This document shows positions 17,132 through 25,661 of a stretch of 64,000 nt of DNA, piece by piece. A program made the translations under genes and the position numbers. The stretch is from Gammaproteobacteria bacterium (GTDB taxonomy: Bacteria > Pseudomonadota > Gammaproteobacteria > Steroidobacterales > Steroidobacteraceae): NCBI GenBank assembly GCA_025350055.1, contig JANXYK010000041.1, positions 1-64,000 on the forward strand, in the 5' to 3' direction. Under the pieces are notes generated by a model. That model was not told the origin of the DNA. It saw nothing but the letters and a program-made list of their open reading frames with translations, and ran no database searches. The stretch's first letter is position 1, and each line of letters begins with the position of its first letter.

Positions 17132-19423
17132 TCAGATGCGGTAACGCAGCTTGAAGAAGAACAGGCTGGTGTTGGTCTGGTCGATCGCGCGATGCAACTG
17201 CCAGTGCAGTGATTCATCGCGATCATCCAGCGAGCCATCGCCACCACGGCTGTAGACCGCGTAGAAATCCGACTGCGGCCGGAACTCGAAGCGGTAGCGC
17301 AGCTGCAGGCCTAGCGTGCTGACGGTGAAATCGCTGGGGAGCGTGGCGATCGGCACCGCCGTGCCATCCGCCGCCACCTCGAAGGCCTGGTGCGCCTCCG
17401 CCCCCACACCCAGCCACTGGATCTTCATGCGCAACTCCTGGCGCGAAGAAACGTACCAGCTGGTGTTGAGGCCCAGATGCAGCTCGTGGCGCCGGTAGCT
17501 CGCGAGCTGCGTGCCGCCCGTCCACAGCAGCCAGCTCTCGCCGTCTGCGACGGTAACTGGCACTTCAATCGTCAGGTTCTCGGTCAGGAACCACTTGGGC
17601 TGGAAGCTCAGCTCGCGCACGTAGTCGGTGAAACCCTGCTCGTGCAGCAGCGCCTTGATCGAGTATCGGAAGCGCCCGCTGATCGGGCTCACGTATTCCG
17701 TGATCCAGTTGTGGCGCGTCGGCATGCGCACGCTCCCGTTGCCGCGCAGGATCAGATCGTCGTAACCCGGCAGCTCATGGATGTACGCAAAGGTGCTCTC
17801 GCCGCCGTTGCGCCACAGGAACTCGTGCTCGAGATCCAGGTCGGTCTGCAGGCGCTGGCCGCGCGTGTTATAGGGAATCTCGGTATGCAGCAGCCAGGAG
17901 CCGCTCTGCGCCGGCGACGAATCGCGATACTGGCGCGTGAAATAGCTGCTCTCGCTGCTGAACAGCGCCACGTCATTGCGTTGCTGGTAGCCGAGGTCAT
18001 TGAAATCGAGGTGCCGGTCGAACCAGCTGCCGCGCAGTGAATGCACCCAGCGCGTGCCGGGCTGGTAATCGAAGCGCGCCCATACGCCATAGCCGCGTGT
18101 GATACCCGGCGGCACGGTGGTGTTCATGCCATCGGTGCTGTTGGCGGCATTGCCGTTGGTCGCGCCGTCGGCGCCCACATGGATATCCGACATCAGCGCC
18201 TGCGCCGACAAGGACATGCCCGTGCCCAGGCGCTGGTTGTAATCGATGGCATGCACGTAGGCATCGCGCGCCAGCGTCGGATGGAGCGTGGCCGTGCCCA
18301 GGTACCCCAGGCTGTAACCATCGTGTGCATAGCGCCAGCGGCCACTGAGGAAGCGCCGGCCCTGGGACTCGGAGGAGTGATCCTCCACCGCGGCGAAAAT
18401 GCCATATTCACTGTCGGCGTGCAGGCCGGTGTATTTGGCGGCCGCGAGCACATCGCTGTTGGTCTCGCCCCCGACATCGGGCGCCGCGCCGATGCGACGC
18501 GTATTCACCAATCGGCCTTCCTGCGTGGTGCGCAGGTCAAAGAGCTGCAGGCCCTGAGTGAAGAACGGGCGCTTCTCCTCGAAGAAGGTCTCGATCGCGG
18601 AGAAGTTCACTACCAGATCATCGCTCTCCACCTGCCCGAAATCAGGATTCAGCGAGGCCGAGAGCTGGTTGCGGCCGTTGGGTTTCCAGATCATATCGAC
18701 GCCGGCACGGCCACGCGTGGCCCCGCTGAGCGTGTCGTTGGTCACCGATACATAGGGCGAGAGCGCCAGCGACGCGGTGGCATAGCGCGGCACCTCGATG
18801 CGCCGGAAATTGCGCACGAAGTTGGGGCTCAGCATCTCGATCGAGGGATAGGCATAGCGGCGCACGGTGCGCTTCACGAAGCGTGCCGCATAGAAGCCGA
18901 TCGTGCGCTTGTCGCCGTTGACGGCGCCCTCGGGCGCTATCGACCAGGGAATGCGAAACTCCGCCACCCAGCCGGTGGCGTCTTCATGCGCGGCCGCCTG
19001 CCAGTCGCCATCCCAGTCGCGCGACAGATCGGTCTGGTTGAGGATGATGCTGTCGCGCTTGGTGCCGCTCAGGCTGTAGGAGAACTCATAGGCGGTTTTG
19101 CCCAGGCCCTCGAAATCGATAATCAGTATCGCGGGGTCGGCATCGAAGATCGGCGTGTCGCGCGGCGAATGGCCACGCGTGCGCATCGCTGGCGGCAGTT
19201 CCGAGCGCATGCTGATATAGAGCGCATCGGGGAGCGGCAGTATCCTGAGCTCGGTGGCCAGCGGCGGCACCGCCTGCGTGAAGGGCTCGGTCTCGTGGAA
19301 GTCGGTGAATACCTGGGCCTGGGCCCATTCGGGTTCATCGAGCTTGCCATCGACAGTCATCGCCTGCAGTGGGCAGGCAAAAACCATGAGCAGCAACGGA
19401 GCAATGCGGGTCAGTGAAATCAT
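17132..19423 (-). CDS. DUF5916 / CBM9-like exported outer-membrane protein
   Basis: The start is set at 19423, where a signal peptide begins (MISLTRIAPLLLMVFACPLQA); a longer frame from 19492 would bury it. 763 residues. The N-terminal part (TVDGKLDEPEWAQA onward) is a CBM9-like beta-sandwich. The remainder resembles DUF5916: NPDFGQVESDD and FFEEKRPFF are typical, then many alternating aromatic/polar strands ending in a C-terminal FKLRYRI, as expected for a beta-barrel that ends in an aromatic or hydrophobic residue. Likely an outer-membrane protein; ligand unknown. It is divergent from hemF. Confidence 0.8.
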   Translation of the reverse strand: MISLTRIAPLLLMVFACPLQAMTVDGKLDEPEWAQAQVFTDFHETEPFTQAVPPLATELRILPLPDALYISMRSELPPAMRTRGHSPRDTPIFDADPAILIIDFEGLGKTAYEFSYSLSGTKRDSIILNQTDLSRDWDGDWQAAAHEDATGWVAEFRIPWSIAPEGAVNGDKRTIGFYAARFVKRTVRRYAYPSIEMLSPNFVRNFRRIEVPRYATASLALSPYVSVTNDTLSGATRGRAGVDMIWKPNGRNQLSASLNPDFGQVESDDLVVNFSAIETFFEEKRPFFTQGLQLFDLRTTQEGRLVNTRRIGAAPDVGGETNSDVLAAAKYTGLHADSEYGIFAAVEDHSSESQGRRFLSGRWRYAHDGYSLGYLGTATLHPTLARDAYVHAIDYNQRLGTGMSLSAQALMSDIHVGADGATNGNAANSTDGMNTTVPPGITRGYGVWARFDYQPGTRWVHSLRGSWFDRHLDFNDLGYQQRNDVALFSSESSYFTRQYRDSSPAQSGSWLLHTEIPYNTRGQRLQTDLDLEHEFLWRNGGESTFAYIHELPGYDDLILRGNGSVRMPTRHNWITEYVSPISGRFRYSIKALLHEQGFTDYVRELSFQPKWFLTENLTIEVPVTVADGESWLLWTGGTQLASYRRHELHLGLNTSWYVSSRQELRMKIQWLGVGAEAHQAFEVAADGTAVPIATLPSDFTVSTLGLQLRYRFEFRPQSDFYAVYSRGGDGSLDDRDESLHWQLHRAIDQTNTSLFFFKLRYRI

Positions 19424-19490
19424 GTGCAATTCCGGACTGTGAGCCTTAGAGTCTAAATTGTCCGTGGACGTTTGATTGCAGGATTTCATC

Positions 19491-20432
19491 ATGGCCGAGG
19501 ATCGCGGCAGCGCCGTGCGCGCTTACCTGGGTGAATTGCAGCGCTCACTGTGCGCAAGCTTCGAGCAGCTCGATGGCGAGCGTCAGTTCCAGCTCGATCA
19601 GTGGCAACGGCCCGCGGCCGCGGAAGCGCTGGGGGGCGAAGGCATCACCGCGGTACTCGAGGAAGGCGCGCTGTTCGAGCGCGGCGGCGTGGCGCTCTCC
19701 GACGTGCACGGTTCCAAGCTCCCGCCGGCGGCCACTGCGCGCAACCCGGGCCTGGTGGGCCGCGCCTACCGCGCGATGGGTGTTTCGGTGGTGATGCATC
19801 CGCGCAATCCCTGCGTGCCCACCAGCCACATGAATGTGCGCTTTTTCAGCGCTGGGGATATCTGGTGGTTCGGTGGCGGCTTCGATCTCACGCCCTACAT
19901 TGTCCACGAAGAAGATGCGCTGCTCTGGCATCGCGCCGCGTCCGCGGCCTGCGCGCCCTTTCACGGGCAGCTGTATGCGCATGCCCGCAAGACCTGCGAT
20001 GATTATTTCTTCCTGCGCCATCGCGGCGAAGCGCGCGGACTCGGCGGCATCTTCTACGATGACCTGAATGCGCAGGCGCCGCAATTCGGCATGCCCTGGG
20101 AACGCTGCTTCGAATTCATGCGCGCGGTGGGCAATGGCTTCCGGCGCGCCTACTGCGAGATCGTTGCGCGCCGCCACGCGGAGCCCTATGGCGAGCGCGA
20201 ACGGCGCTACCAGCTCTATCGCCGCGGCCGCTACGTGGAATTCAACCTGGTGTTCGATCGCGGCACGCTCTTCGGCCTGCAATCGGGCGGCCGCACCGAT
20301 GCGATCCTGATGTCGATGCCGCCGCTGGCGCAGTGGGCCTATCGCTCACCCGATGCCGAGCTCGACGCGCGCCTGTTGCCCTATCTCACCAGCCAGCGCG
20401 GCCGCGACTGGCTGCAAGCCACCGGACCCTGA
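19491..20432 (+). CDS. hemF: Oxygen-dependent coproporphyrinogen III oxidase
   Basis: 313 residues from the ATG at 19491 (AGGA 8 nt upstream; a TTG at 19476 is in frame but less likely). Signature stretches include GVALSDVHGSKLP, MNVRFF, WWFGGGFDLTPY, FYDDLN and YVEFNLVFDRGTLFGLQSGGR. Converts coproporphyrinogen III to protoporphyrinogen IX with O2 in haem synthesis, so the organism can make haem aerobically. The downstream gene begins 1 nt after its stop codon, indicating one transcript. Confidence 0.96.
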   Translation: MAEDRGSAVRAYLGELQRSLCASFEQLDGERQFQLDQWQRPAAAEALGGEGITAVLEEGALFERGGVALSDVHGSKLPPAATARNPGLVGRAYRAMGVSVVMHPRNPCVPTSHMNVRFFSAGDIWWFGGGFDLTPYIVHEEDALLWHRAASAACAPFHGQLYAHARKTCDDYFFLRHRGEARGLGGIFYDDLNAQAPQFGMPWERCFEFMRAVGNGFRRAYCEIVARRHAEPYGERERRYQLYRRGRYVEFNLVFDRGTLFGLQSGGRTDAILMSMPPLAQWAYRSPDAELDARLLPYLTSQRGRDWLQATGP

Positions 20433-20433
20433 T

Positions 20434-21606
20434 ATGCCCGCGAAACTGACCAAGCGCGCAACCACCTCAACGGCGGCCGCCGCCAGGCGCGTCGCAGTCG
20501 TCGCCATCGCCGCTGCTGTGCTCGCCGGCGTCAGCCTGTTCGCAGCGGGCGGCGCCCGCGCTGCCGACCTGCCGCTACCGCCCAGCACCGAAGGCGATTT
20601 TGTGCTGCACGATTTCAAGTTCGCCTCGGGCGAGTCGCTGCCCGAGCTGCGCCTGCACTACACCACCTTCGGCACGCCGCAGCGCGACGCCGCCGGCCAC
20701 GTGACCAACGCGGTGATGATCCTGCACGGCACGGGTGGTGACGGGCACCAGTTCTTCCGGCCGCAGTTCTCGCAGCTGCTGTTCGTTGCCGGTGGACTGC
20801 TCGATGCCAGTCGCTACTACATCGTGCTGCCCGATGGTATCGGCCACGGCAAGTCCTCGAAGCCCAGCGACGGCCTGCGCGCGCATTTTCCGCACTATGC
20901 CTACACCGATATGGTGGCCGCGCAGTACCGCCTGCTCACCGAAGGATTGAAAGTCGATCACTTGCGCCTGGTGCTCGGCACTTCGATGGGCTGCATGCAC
21001 AGTTTCATGTGGGGCGAGGCGCACAGTGAGTTCGTCGATGCACTGATGCCGCTCGCCTGCCTGCCGGTGCAGATCGCTGGCCGCAATCGCATGTGGCGCA
21101 AGATGGTGATCGATGCGATCAGCAGCGATCCGGCCTGGCAGCGCGGTGAGTACACGGTGCAGCCGCTGGCGGGCCTGCGCACCGCCGCCGACCTGCTGAT
21201 GATCGCGGGCAGCGCGCCGGTCTTGTGGCAGTCGCAATTTCCCGATCGTGAGGCGGCCGACCGGCGCGTCACCGAGTACGTCAATGATGAATTGCGCGAT
21301 CTTGATGCCAATGATCTGATGTACCAGGTGGCCGCGTCACGTGACTACGATCCTTCCGCGCAGCTCGCGAACATCAGTGCGCCACTGATGTGGATCAACA
21401 GCGCCGATGATTTCATCAATCCGCCCGAGCTCGGCATTGCCGAGCGCGAAGTGAAAAAAATTCCGCGCGGCAAATTCCTGCTGTTGCCGGTGAGTGAACA
21501 CACGCACGGACACGGCACGCACACCTGGGCCGAGCTCTGGCAGGATCAGCTGCGTGAGTTGCTGGCCGAATCTTCGGCCGATAAAAAAGCCGCCGCAAAA
21601 AAATAG
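20434..21606 (+). CDS. Exported MetX-like alpha/beta hydrolase
   Basis: 390 residues from the ATG directly after the hemF stop. A basic N-terminus (MPAKLTKRATT) and a hydrophobic stretch ending near GARA form a signal peptide or anchor. The fold is alpha/beta hydrolase of the homoserine O-acetyltransferase group: LHGTGGDGHQFF, nucleophile in GTSMGCMH, Asp in SADDF and His in SEHTHGHGTH. True MetX enzymes are cytoplasmic, so an exported relative probably has a different acyl transfer or hydrolysis reaction. The 3' end is Lys-rich and its A-run doubles as the T-tract of a terminator on the other strand. Confidence 0.82.
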   Translation: MPAKLTKRATTSTAAAARRVAVVAIAAAVLAGVSLFAAGGARAADLPLPPSTEGDFVLHDFKFASGESLPELRLHYTTFGTPQRDAAGHVTNAVMILHGTGGDGHQFFRPQFSQLLFVAGGLLDASRYYIVLPDGIGHGKSSKPSDGLRAHFPHYAYTDMVAAQYRLLTEGLKVDHLRLVLGTSMGCMHSFMWGEAHSEFVDALMPLACLPVQIAGRNRMWRKMVIDAISSDPAWQRGEYTVQPLAGLRTAADLLMIAGSAPVLWQSQFPDREAADRRVTEYVNDELRDLDANDLMYQVAASRDYDPSAQLANISAPLMWINSADDFINPPELGIAEREVKKIPRGKFLLLPVSEHTHGHGTHTWAELWQDQLRELLAESSADKKAAAKK

Positions 21607-21623
21607 CCCCGCATTGCGGGGCT
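21597..21623 (-). terminator. Rho-independent terminator reading on the minus strand
   Basis: On the minus strand AGCCCCGC-AAT-GCGGGGCT is followed directly by A and seven T. The stem includes the stop codon of the plus-strand hydrolase gene. The long T-tract is on the minus side, so it ends a transcript coming from the rpoH direction; plus-strand termination would be weaker. Confidence 0.8.
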
Positions 21624-21859
21624 GTTAATTACGCAAACGATCCGGTCTGCCGCGGGTAGACATCTATTCGTTCGGACCGGCGCAACTGGCAATTTGCCAC
21701 CCCCGAAAATGCGGGGGGCGATGCGTCAATTCGCATCTTCAGGTCGCGCCCGGAGCCAAAAAACCTTCGGCTACCTTATCCGTGCCTACCCGGACAGCCA
21801 GATTTCTGCAAATCCTGGGCTGTCCCTTTTGTGCATCGCCCTTCCAGCGACGCCACACG
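21597..21859 (-). ncRNA. Candidate structured RNA downstream of rpoH
   Basis: The 370-nt gap between the hydrolase and rpoH holds no credible gene but has dense secondary structure on the minus strand. A TATGCT hexamer (21866-21871) could start a transcript near 21859, and a strong terminator ends it at 21597. Helices seen: GGACAGCC/GGCTGTCC with an inner GATTT/AAATC; AGCC/GGCT; GATGCG/CGCATC; CCCCCGC/CGGGGG; and CCGGTC/GACCGG. A 9-bp pairing of GGGCGATGC with GCATCGCCC is mutually exclusive with the GATGCG hairpin, so two folds are possible. It does not match my recollection of 6S, tmRNA, RNase P, SRP RNA or common riboswitches. It could instead be the 3' UTR of rpoH. Confidence 0.5.
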
Positions 21860-21977
21860 GGAGCTAGCATAGGTTTTTTAAGAAGAAAAATCCACAGAAA
21901 ATCATTGGTTTGAGGGCGACATTATGTCGCCTTTCGACGACTTTTCAGGATTCGCCCGAGCCGAACTGTGGTGACAA

Positions 21978-22859
21978 TCAGACCGCGGCGGGCAGCAGCC
22001 GGCGCAGCCGGGTGAAGGCGGCCGCCTCGATCTGGCGGATGCGCTCGGCCGAAATACCGTACTCCGCGGCCAGTTCCTGCAACGTCGCCTTCGGCTCCAC
22101 CAGCCAGCGGCGCTTGAGGATGCTGCGGCTGCGATCGTCCAGCGTTTCCAGGCCCTGCACGAGCTGGGAGTGGGAATCTTCGGTCTGTTCGTCATCCAGC
22201 ACGGTAACGGCCGGATCGGCGCCAGGGGCAGCCAGGTACGCGGCCGGTCCGTAGGAATCTTCCTCATCGCCCACCGGCACCGGATCAAAGCTGGCATCGC
22301 GCGCCGCGAGGCGCTGCTCCATGTCGGTGACTTCCGCGGGCGTGACACCCAGGTCTTTGGCCACGGCGCGCGTTTCGGCGGCACTCAGCCACCCCAGGTT
22401 GGGCTTCACGCGGCGCAGATTGAAGAACAGCTTGCGCTGCGCCTTGGTGGTGGCGATGCGCACCAGGCGCCAGTTGCGCAGCACGTATTCGTGGATCTCG
22501 GCGCGGATCCAGTGCACCGCGAACGACACCAGGCGCACGCCGACTGTCGGGTCAAAGCGCTTCACGGCCTTCATCAGGCCCACATTGCCTTCCTGCACCA
22601 GGTCGCTCACCGGCAGGCCATAGCCCGAGTAGCCGCGGGCGATGTGCAGCACGAAGCGCAGGTGCGAGAGCACCAGTTCGCGCGCGGCGTCGAGATCCTC
22701 GCTGTCGCGGAAGCGCCGGGCGAGCTCCTGCTCCTGTTCACGGCTCAGCACCGGGATGCGTCGCACCCGCTCGACATAGGCGTCAAAGCTGCCGACTGGG
22801 CCGATGAGGCCGAAGTCGCCGGGCTTGGCAATCAGTGCAGTGGTAGAGCTCAAGGTCAT
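21978..22859 (-). CDS. rpoH: Heat-shock sigma factor RpoH (sigma-32)
   Basis: About 293 residues from the ATG at 22859; an in-frame ATG at 22883 would add eight residues but abuts the CIRCE operator. Region 2 is complete (GLPVSDLVQEGNVGLMKAVKRFDP, read as consecutive short motifs DLVQEGN and AVKRFDP) and the RpoH-specific box QRKLFFNLR is present. Region 4 ends with the helix-turn-helix containing ISAERIRQIE. Directs RNA polymerase to chaperone and protease promoters. AGGGAG is only 1 nt from the 22859 ATG, so the start is somewhat uncertain. Upstream are a sigma-E-like promoter and CIRCE, implying control by HrcA and envelope stress. Confidence 0.95.
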   Translation of the reverse strand: MTLSSTTALIAKPGDFGLIGPVGSFDAYVERVRRIPVLSREQEQELARRFRDSEDLDAARELVLSHLRFVLHIARGYSGYGLPVSDLVQEGNVGLMKAVKRFDPTVGVRLVSFAVHWIRAEIHEYVLRNWRLVRIATTKAQRKLFFNLRRVKPNLGWLSAAETRAVAKDLGVTPAEVTDMEQRLAARDASFDPVPVGDEEDSYGPAAYLAAPGADPAVTVLDDEQTEDSHSQLVQGLETLDDRSRSILKRRWLVEPKATLQELAAEYGISAERIRQIEAAAFTRLRRLLPAAV

Positions 22860-22884
22860 TCTCCCTAACGTCCGTCGGGCCATT

Positions 22885-22911
22885 TTAGCACTCGAAATCT
22901 TCGAGTGCTAA
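22885..22911. promoter_or_regulatory. CIRCE operator (HrcA binding site) at rpoH
   Basis: TTAGCACTC, nine bases, GAGTGCTAA: an exact match to the CIRCE consensus recognised by the heat-shock repressor HrcA. It lies 25 bp upstream of the chosen rpoH start. The spacer is itself nearly palindromic (GAAATCTTC). CIRCE normally guards groESL or hrcA-dnaK, so its position at rpoH would place the sigma factor under HrcA repression. Confidence 0.92.
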
Positions 22912-22926
22912 GGCCTACGGAAGTTC
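22900..22926 (-). promoter_or_regulatory. Sigma-E-like promoter of rpoH overlapping CIRCE
   Basis: On the minus strand GAACTT (22926-22921), 16 bases, then TCGAA (22904-22900) resembles the RpoE promoter pattern GAACTT-N16-TCTGA, the type that drives one promoter of E. coli rpoH. The -10 falls inside CIRCE, so HrcA bound there would block it. Confidence 0.55.
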
Positions 22927-22966
22927 CCCCAGCCCTGGGTGGGCTGGCTGGAAAATCAATGAGTTA

Positions 22967-23881
22967 TCAGGTCCCGGGCTCGATCCGGGCCAGGTGCCGG
23001 CCGGCGGCCAGCCAGGCGCCGACCCAGCCGAGCAGCGTGCCAGCGCCCAGCAGGATGCCGAGGTCGCGCAGCGCCGGGCCCTGCAGCGCGAAGGAGCTGC
23101 CATAGGTCTGCGCCAGACGCTGCGCAAAGGGCGCCAGCAGCCACAGCGCTACCGCCACGACCACGAAGGCGCACAGGCCGCCGAGCAGCCCATAGAGCGC
23201 ACCGGTGTACAGGAACGGCCGCCGCACGAAAGCATTGGTGCCACCGACCAGCTTGGTGACCTCGATCTCCGCGCGCCGGTTCTGGATCTCGAGGCGGATG
23301 GTATTGCCGACCACCGCGACCACGCCCAGCCCCAGCAGCCCCGCGGCCAGCAGCAGGAGCCGGCGCAGCAACGCCAGGATCGCGTTGAAGCGCGCCACCC
23401 AGTCGCCATCGAGCTGCACGGTCTCCACTTCGGGCCAGGATTGCAGGTAGCGGCGCAGGTTCTCGATCGCCGCCGGATCGGAGCTGCCCGCTGCGGGCGT
23501 GATCGCCAGTACGTGCGGCAGCGGGTTGTCCTCGAGCGCATCGAGCGCCGCACCGAAGCCCGACTGCTTGCGAAATTGCGCCAGCGCTGCAGTGGCCGTG
23601 ATCAGCGTGGCGCTGCGCACGCCGTTGCGCTCGCGGGTATTTTTCAGCAACTGCTGTGCGCGTGACTCGGGCACATTGGTTTTCAGGTACACGGAGATGC
23701 CGATCGCACCGCTGAAATCGCCAGTGGCGTTGCGGACATTGCGCACCAGCACGTCGAGCCCCAGCGGCAGCGCGAGTGCCATGCCCATCACAACAACCGT
23801 GAAGAGGGTCGCGATCGGTGCGCGTGCCAGGTGCCCGGCGGACGAGAGGAGCGATTGCACATGGCGCAGCAGCCAGCTCAT
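22967..23881 (-). CDS. ftsX: Cell-division ABC transporter-like permease FtsX
   Basis: 304 residues with four hydrophobic helices: one near residue 30 and three in the C-terminal half. The periplasmic domain between helices 1 and 2 and the conserved cytoplasmic stretch NRRAEIEVTKLVGGTNAFVRRPF are typical. With FtsE it regulates murein hydrolases at the septum. It overlaps ftsE by 4 nt. Confidence 0.94.
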   Translation of the reverse strand: MSWLLRHVQSLLSSAGHLARAPIATLFTVVVMGMALALPLGLDVLVRNVRNATGDFSGAIGISVYLKTNVPESRAQQLLKNTRERNGVRSATLITATAALAQFRKQSGFGAALDALEDNPLPHVLAITPAAGSSDPAAIENLRRYLQSWPEVETVQLDGDWVARFNAILALLRRLLLLAAGLLGLGVVAVVGNTIRLEIQNRRAEIEVTKLVGGTNAFVRRPFLYTGALYGLLGGLCAFVVVAVALWLLAPFAQRLAQTYGSSFALQGPALRDLGILLGAGTLLGWVGAWLAAGRHLARIEPGT

Positions 23882-24573
23882 CGCCGCGCCTCGATGATCG
23901 GCAACACCAGGCTCCCCTCATCGCCAGCGACGCGCCCGTTCTCAATCACGATCTCGCGCAGGCCCGACTCGCGCACCAGGTGCAGGTCGTGCGTCGCCAC
24001 CAGGATCGTCACGCCCACTTCATTGAGGCGCCTGAACAGGCCCATGACTTCACTGGCCAGTTGCGGATCGAGGTTGCCAGTGGGTTCGTCTGCAATCAGC
24101 ACCGGCGGACGACTGACGATCGCGCGCGCGATGCCCACGCGCTGTTGCTCGCCCACCGAAAGTTCCGCCGGCAACTGACGTTCGCTGCCGAGCAACCCCA
24201 CCTGATCGAGTGCCGCGCGCACGCGCTTGTCGATTTCCTTGAGCGCACTGCCGGCCACGATCAGCGGCAGTGCGACGTTGTCGAACACCGGGCGATCGGC
24301 CAGCAGCCGATGGTCCTGGAACACCACGCCGACCTTGCGGCGAAACGCCGGAATGCGCCGCGCAGCCAGTTTTCCGGTGTTTTCGCCACCCACCAGCACC
24401 TGGCCGCGCGTCGGTCGCTCGAGTAGCGCGATCAGTTTGAGCACCGTGCTCTTGCCGGCGCCCGAGCGACCGGTCAGAAACACCATTTCGCCCGGCGGGA
24501 TATGCAGGCTCACATTGCCGAGCGCTTCGCGCCCGTTGCGATAGCGTTTCGCCACTGCGCTGAAGGTGATCAC
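23878..24573 (-). CDS. ftsE: Cell-division ATP-binding protein FtsE
   Basis: 231 residues, standard for FtsE. Walker A is GRSGAGKST, the signature is LSVGEQQRVGIARAI, Walker B is VLIADEPTGNLD and the H-loop is in VATHDLHLV. Partner ATPase of FtsX. It overlaps both ftsY and ftsX by 4 nt (ATGA type), so the three are translationally coupled. Confidence 0.96.
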   Translation of the reverse strand: MITFSAVAKRYRNGREALGNVSLHIPPGEMVFLTGRSGAGKSTVLKLIALLERPTRGQVLVGGENTGKLAARRIPAFRRKVGVVFQDHRLLADRPVFDNVALPLIVAGSALKEIDKRVRAALDQVGLLGSERQLPAELSVGEQQRVGIARAIVSRPPVLIADEPTGNLDPQLASEVMGLFRRLNEVGVTILVATHDLHLVRESGLREIVIENGRVAGDEGSLVLPIIEARR

Positions 24574-25565
24574 TGGTCACCTTCCAGTTCGCCGCCGTCG
24601 ACCAATGCCGCAGCAAAGGCGGCGGCGTCGAAGGGTCCGAAATCACCCGCCTGTTCGCCGAGCCCGAGGAAGCGGATCGGCAAACCGAGCTTGCGTGCGA
24701 TCGCAACCACGATGCCGCCGCGCGCCGTGCCGTCGAGCTTGGTGATCACGAGTCCGGTGACGCCGACCGCGGCGTGGAATTGTTCGGCCTGCGCGAGCGC
24801 GTTCTGTCCCTGGTTGGCATCGAGCACCAGCAGCACTTCGTGCGGCGCGGTCGCGTCAACGCGCGCCAGCACGCGTCGCAGCTTGCGCAGTTCGTCCATC
24901 AGGTGTGACTGGCTGTGCAGCCGCCCGGCGGTGTCGGCCAGCAGCACATCGATCTTGCGCGCGCGCGCGGCCTGCAGCGCGTCGAACAACACCGCGCCAG
25001 GATCGGCGCCCGTCTGCTGCGCGGAGAATTGCGCGCCGCTGCGCTGTGCCCACACGTCAAGCTGTTCGATGGCCGCGGCGCGAAAGGTGTCGCCCGCAGC
25101 CAGCATCACCGAGAGCCCCTGGCCGTGCAGTTGCGTCGCCAGCTTGCCGATGCTCGTGGTCTTGCCCGAGCCGTTCACGCCGACGATCAGTACCACGTAA
25201 GGTTGATGGCTGCGGTCAATCTTGAGCGGCTGCTCGCAGCGGCTGAGCAGTTCGCGCAGCTGCGTGCGCAGTGCGGCGAGCAATGACTCCGCGTCGTCCA
25301 GTTCGTGGCGCGCCACGCGCTGTTTCAACTGCTCCAGTATTTCGCTGGTGGCGGTGATACCGACATCAGCGCTGAGCAGGCGTTCCTCGAGCTGCTCGAG
25401 CAGTGCCGCATCGATGGCCCGGCCGCGCACGAGCGTGCGCAGGTCGCGGGCCAGTGAGGCCGTGCCGCGATTGAGGCGCGCGCGCAGCCTGCCGAAGAAG
25501 CCCTGCGGCGCCTGCGCGGACGCATCGATCGGATTGCTCTCGTGCGTGTTCTCGCGTGTGCTCAT
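24570..25565 (-). CDS. ftsY: Signal recognition particle receptor FtsY
   Basis: 331 residues: a short charged N-terminal A region, then the four-helix N domain and GTPase G domain. G motifs are GVNGSGKTTSIGKLA, DTAGRLHSQ, TKLDGTARGG and GLGEQAGDFGPF at the C-terminus. Docks ribosome-SRP complexes at the membrane for cotranslational insertion. First gene of ftsY-ftsE-ftsX, divergent from rsmD across 96 bp. Confidence 0.96.
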   Translation of the reverse strand: MSTRENTHESNPIDASAQAPQGFFGRLRARLNRGTASLARDLRTLVRGRAIDAALLEQLEERLLSADVGITATSEILEQLKQRVARHELDDAESLLAALRTQLRELLSRCEQPLKIDRSHQPYVVLIVGVNGSGKTTSIGKLATQLHGQGLSVMLAAGDTFRAAAIEQLDVWAQRSGAQFSAQQTGADPGAVLFDALQAARARKIDVLLADTAGRLHSQSHLMDELRKLRRVLARVDATAPHEVLLVLDANQGQNALAQAEQFHAAVGVTGLVITKLDGTARGGIVVAIARKLGLPIRFLGLGEQAGDFGPFDAAAFAAALVDGGELEGDQ

Positions 25566-25661
25566 CGTCCGCGGGTCCTGGCCTGTGCAGGTGATTCGGG
25601 CCGTAATTGTAGCCTCGGGCGGCTTGCCGTGTGGCGCCCTTGAGGTAGGCTGCGGGACACC

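Noticed and set aside
18041-19417. 458-codon plus-strand frame opposite the DUF5916 gene
   Set aside because: Antisense to a recognisable exported protein, Arg/His/Gly-rich composition and no domain.
21607-21870. 6S RNA, tmRNA, RNase P or a known riboswitch as the identity of the rpoH-adjacent RNA
   Set aside because: No tRNA-like ends or tag frame, no RNase P core motif, no 6S-like terminal loop, and no riboswitch core that I recognise. Kept only as an unclassified candidate.
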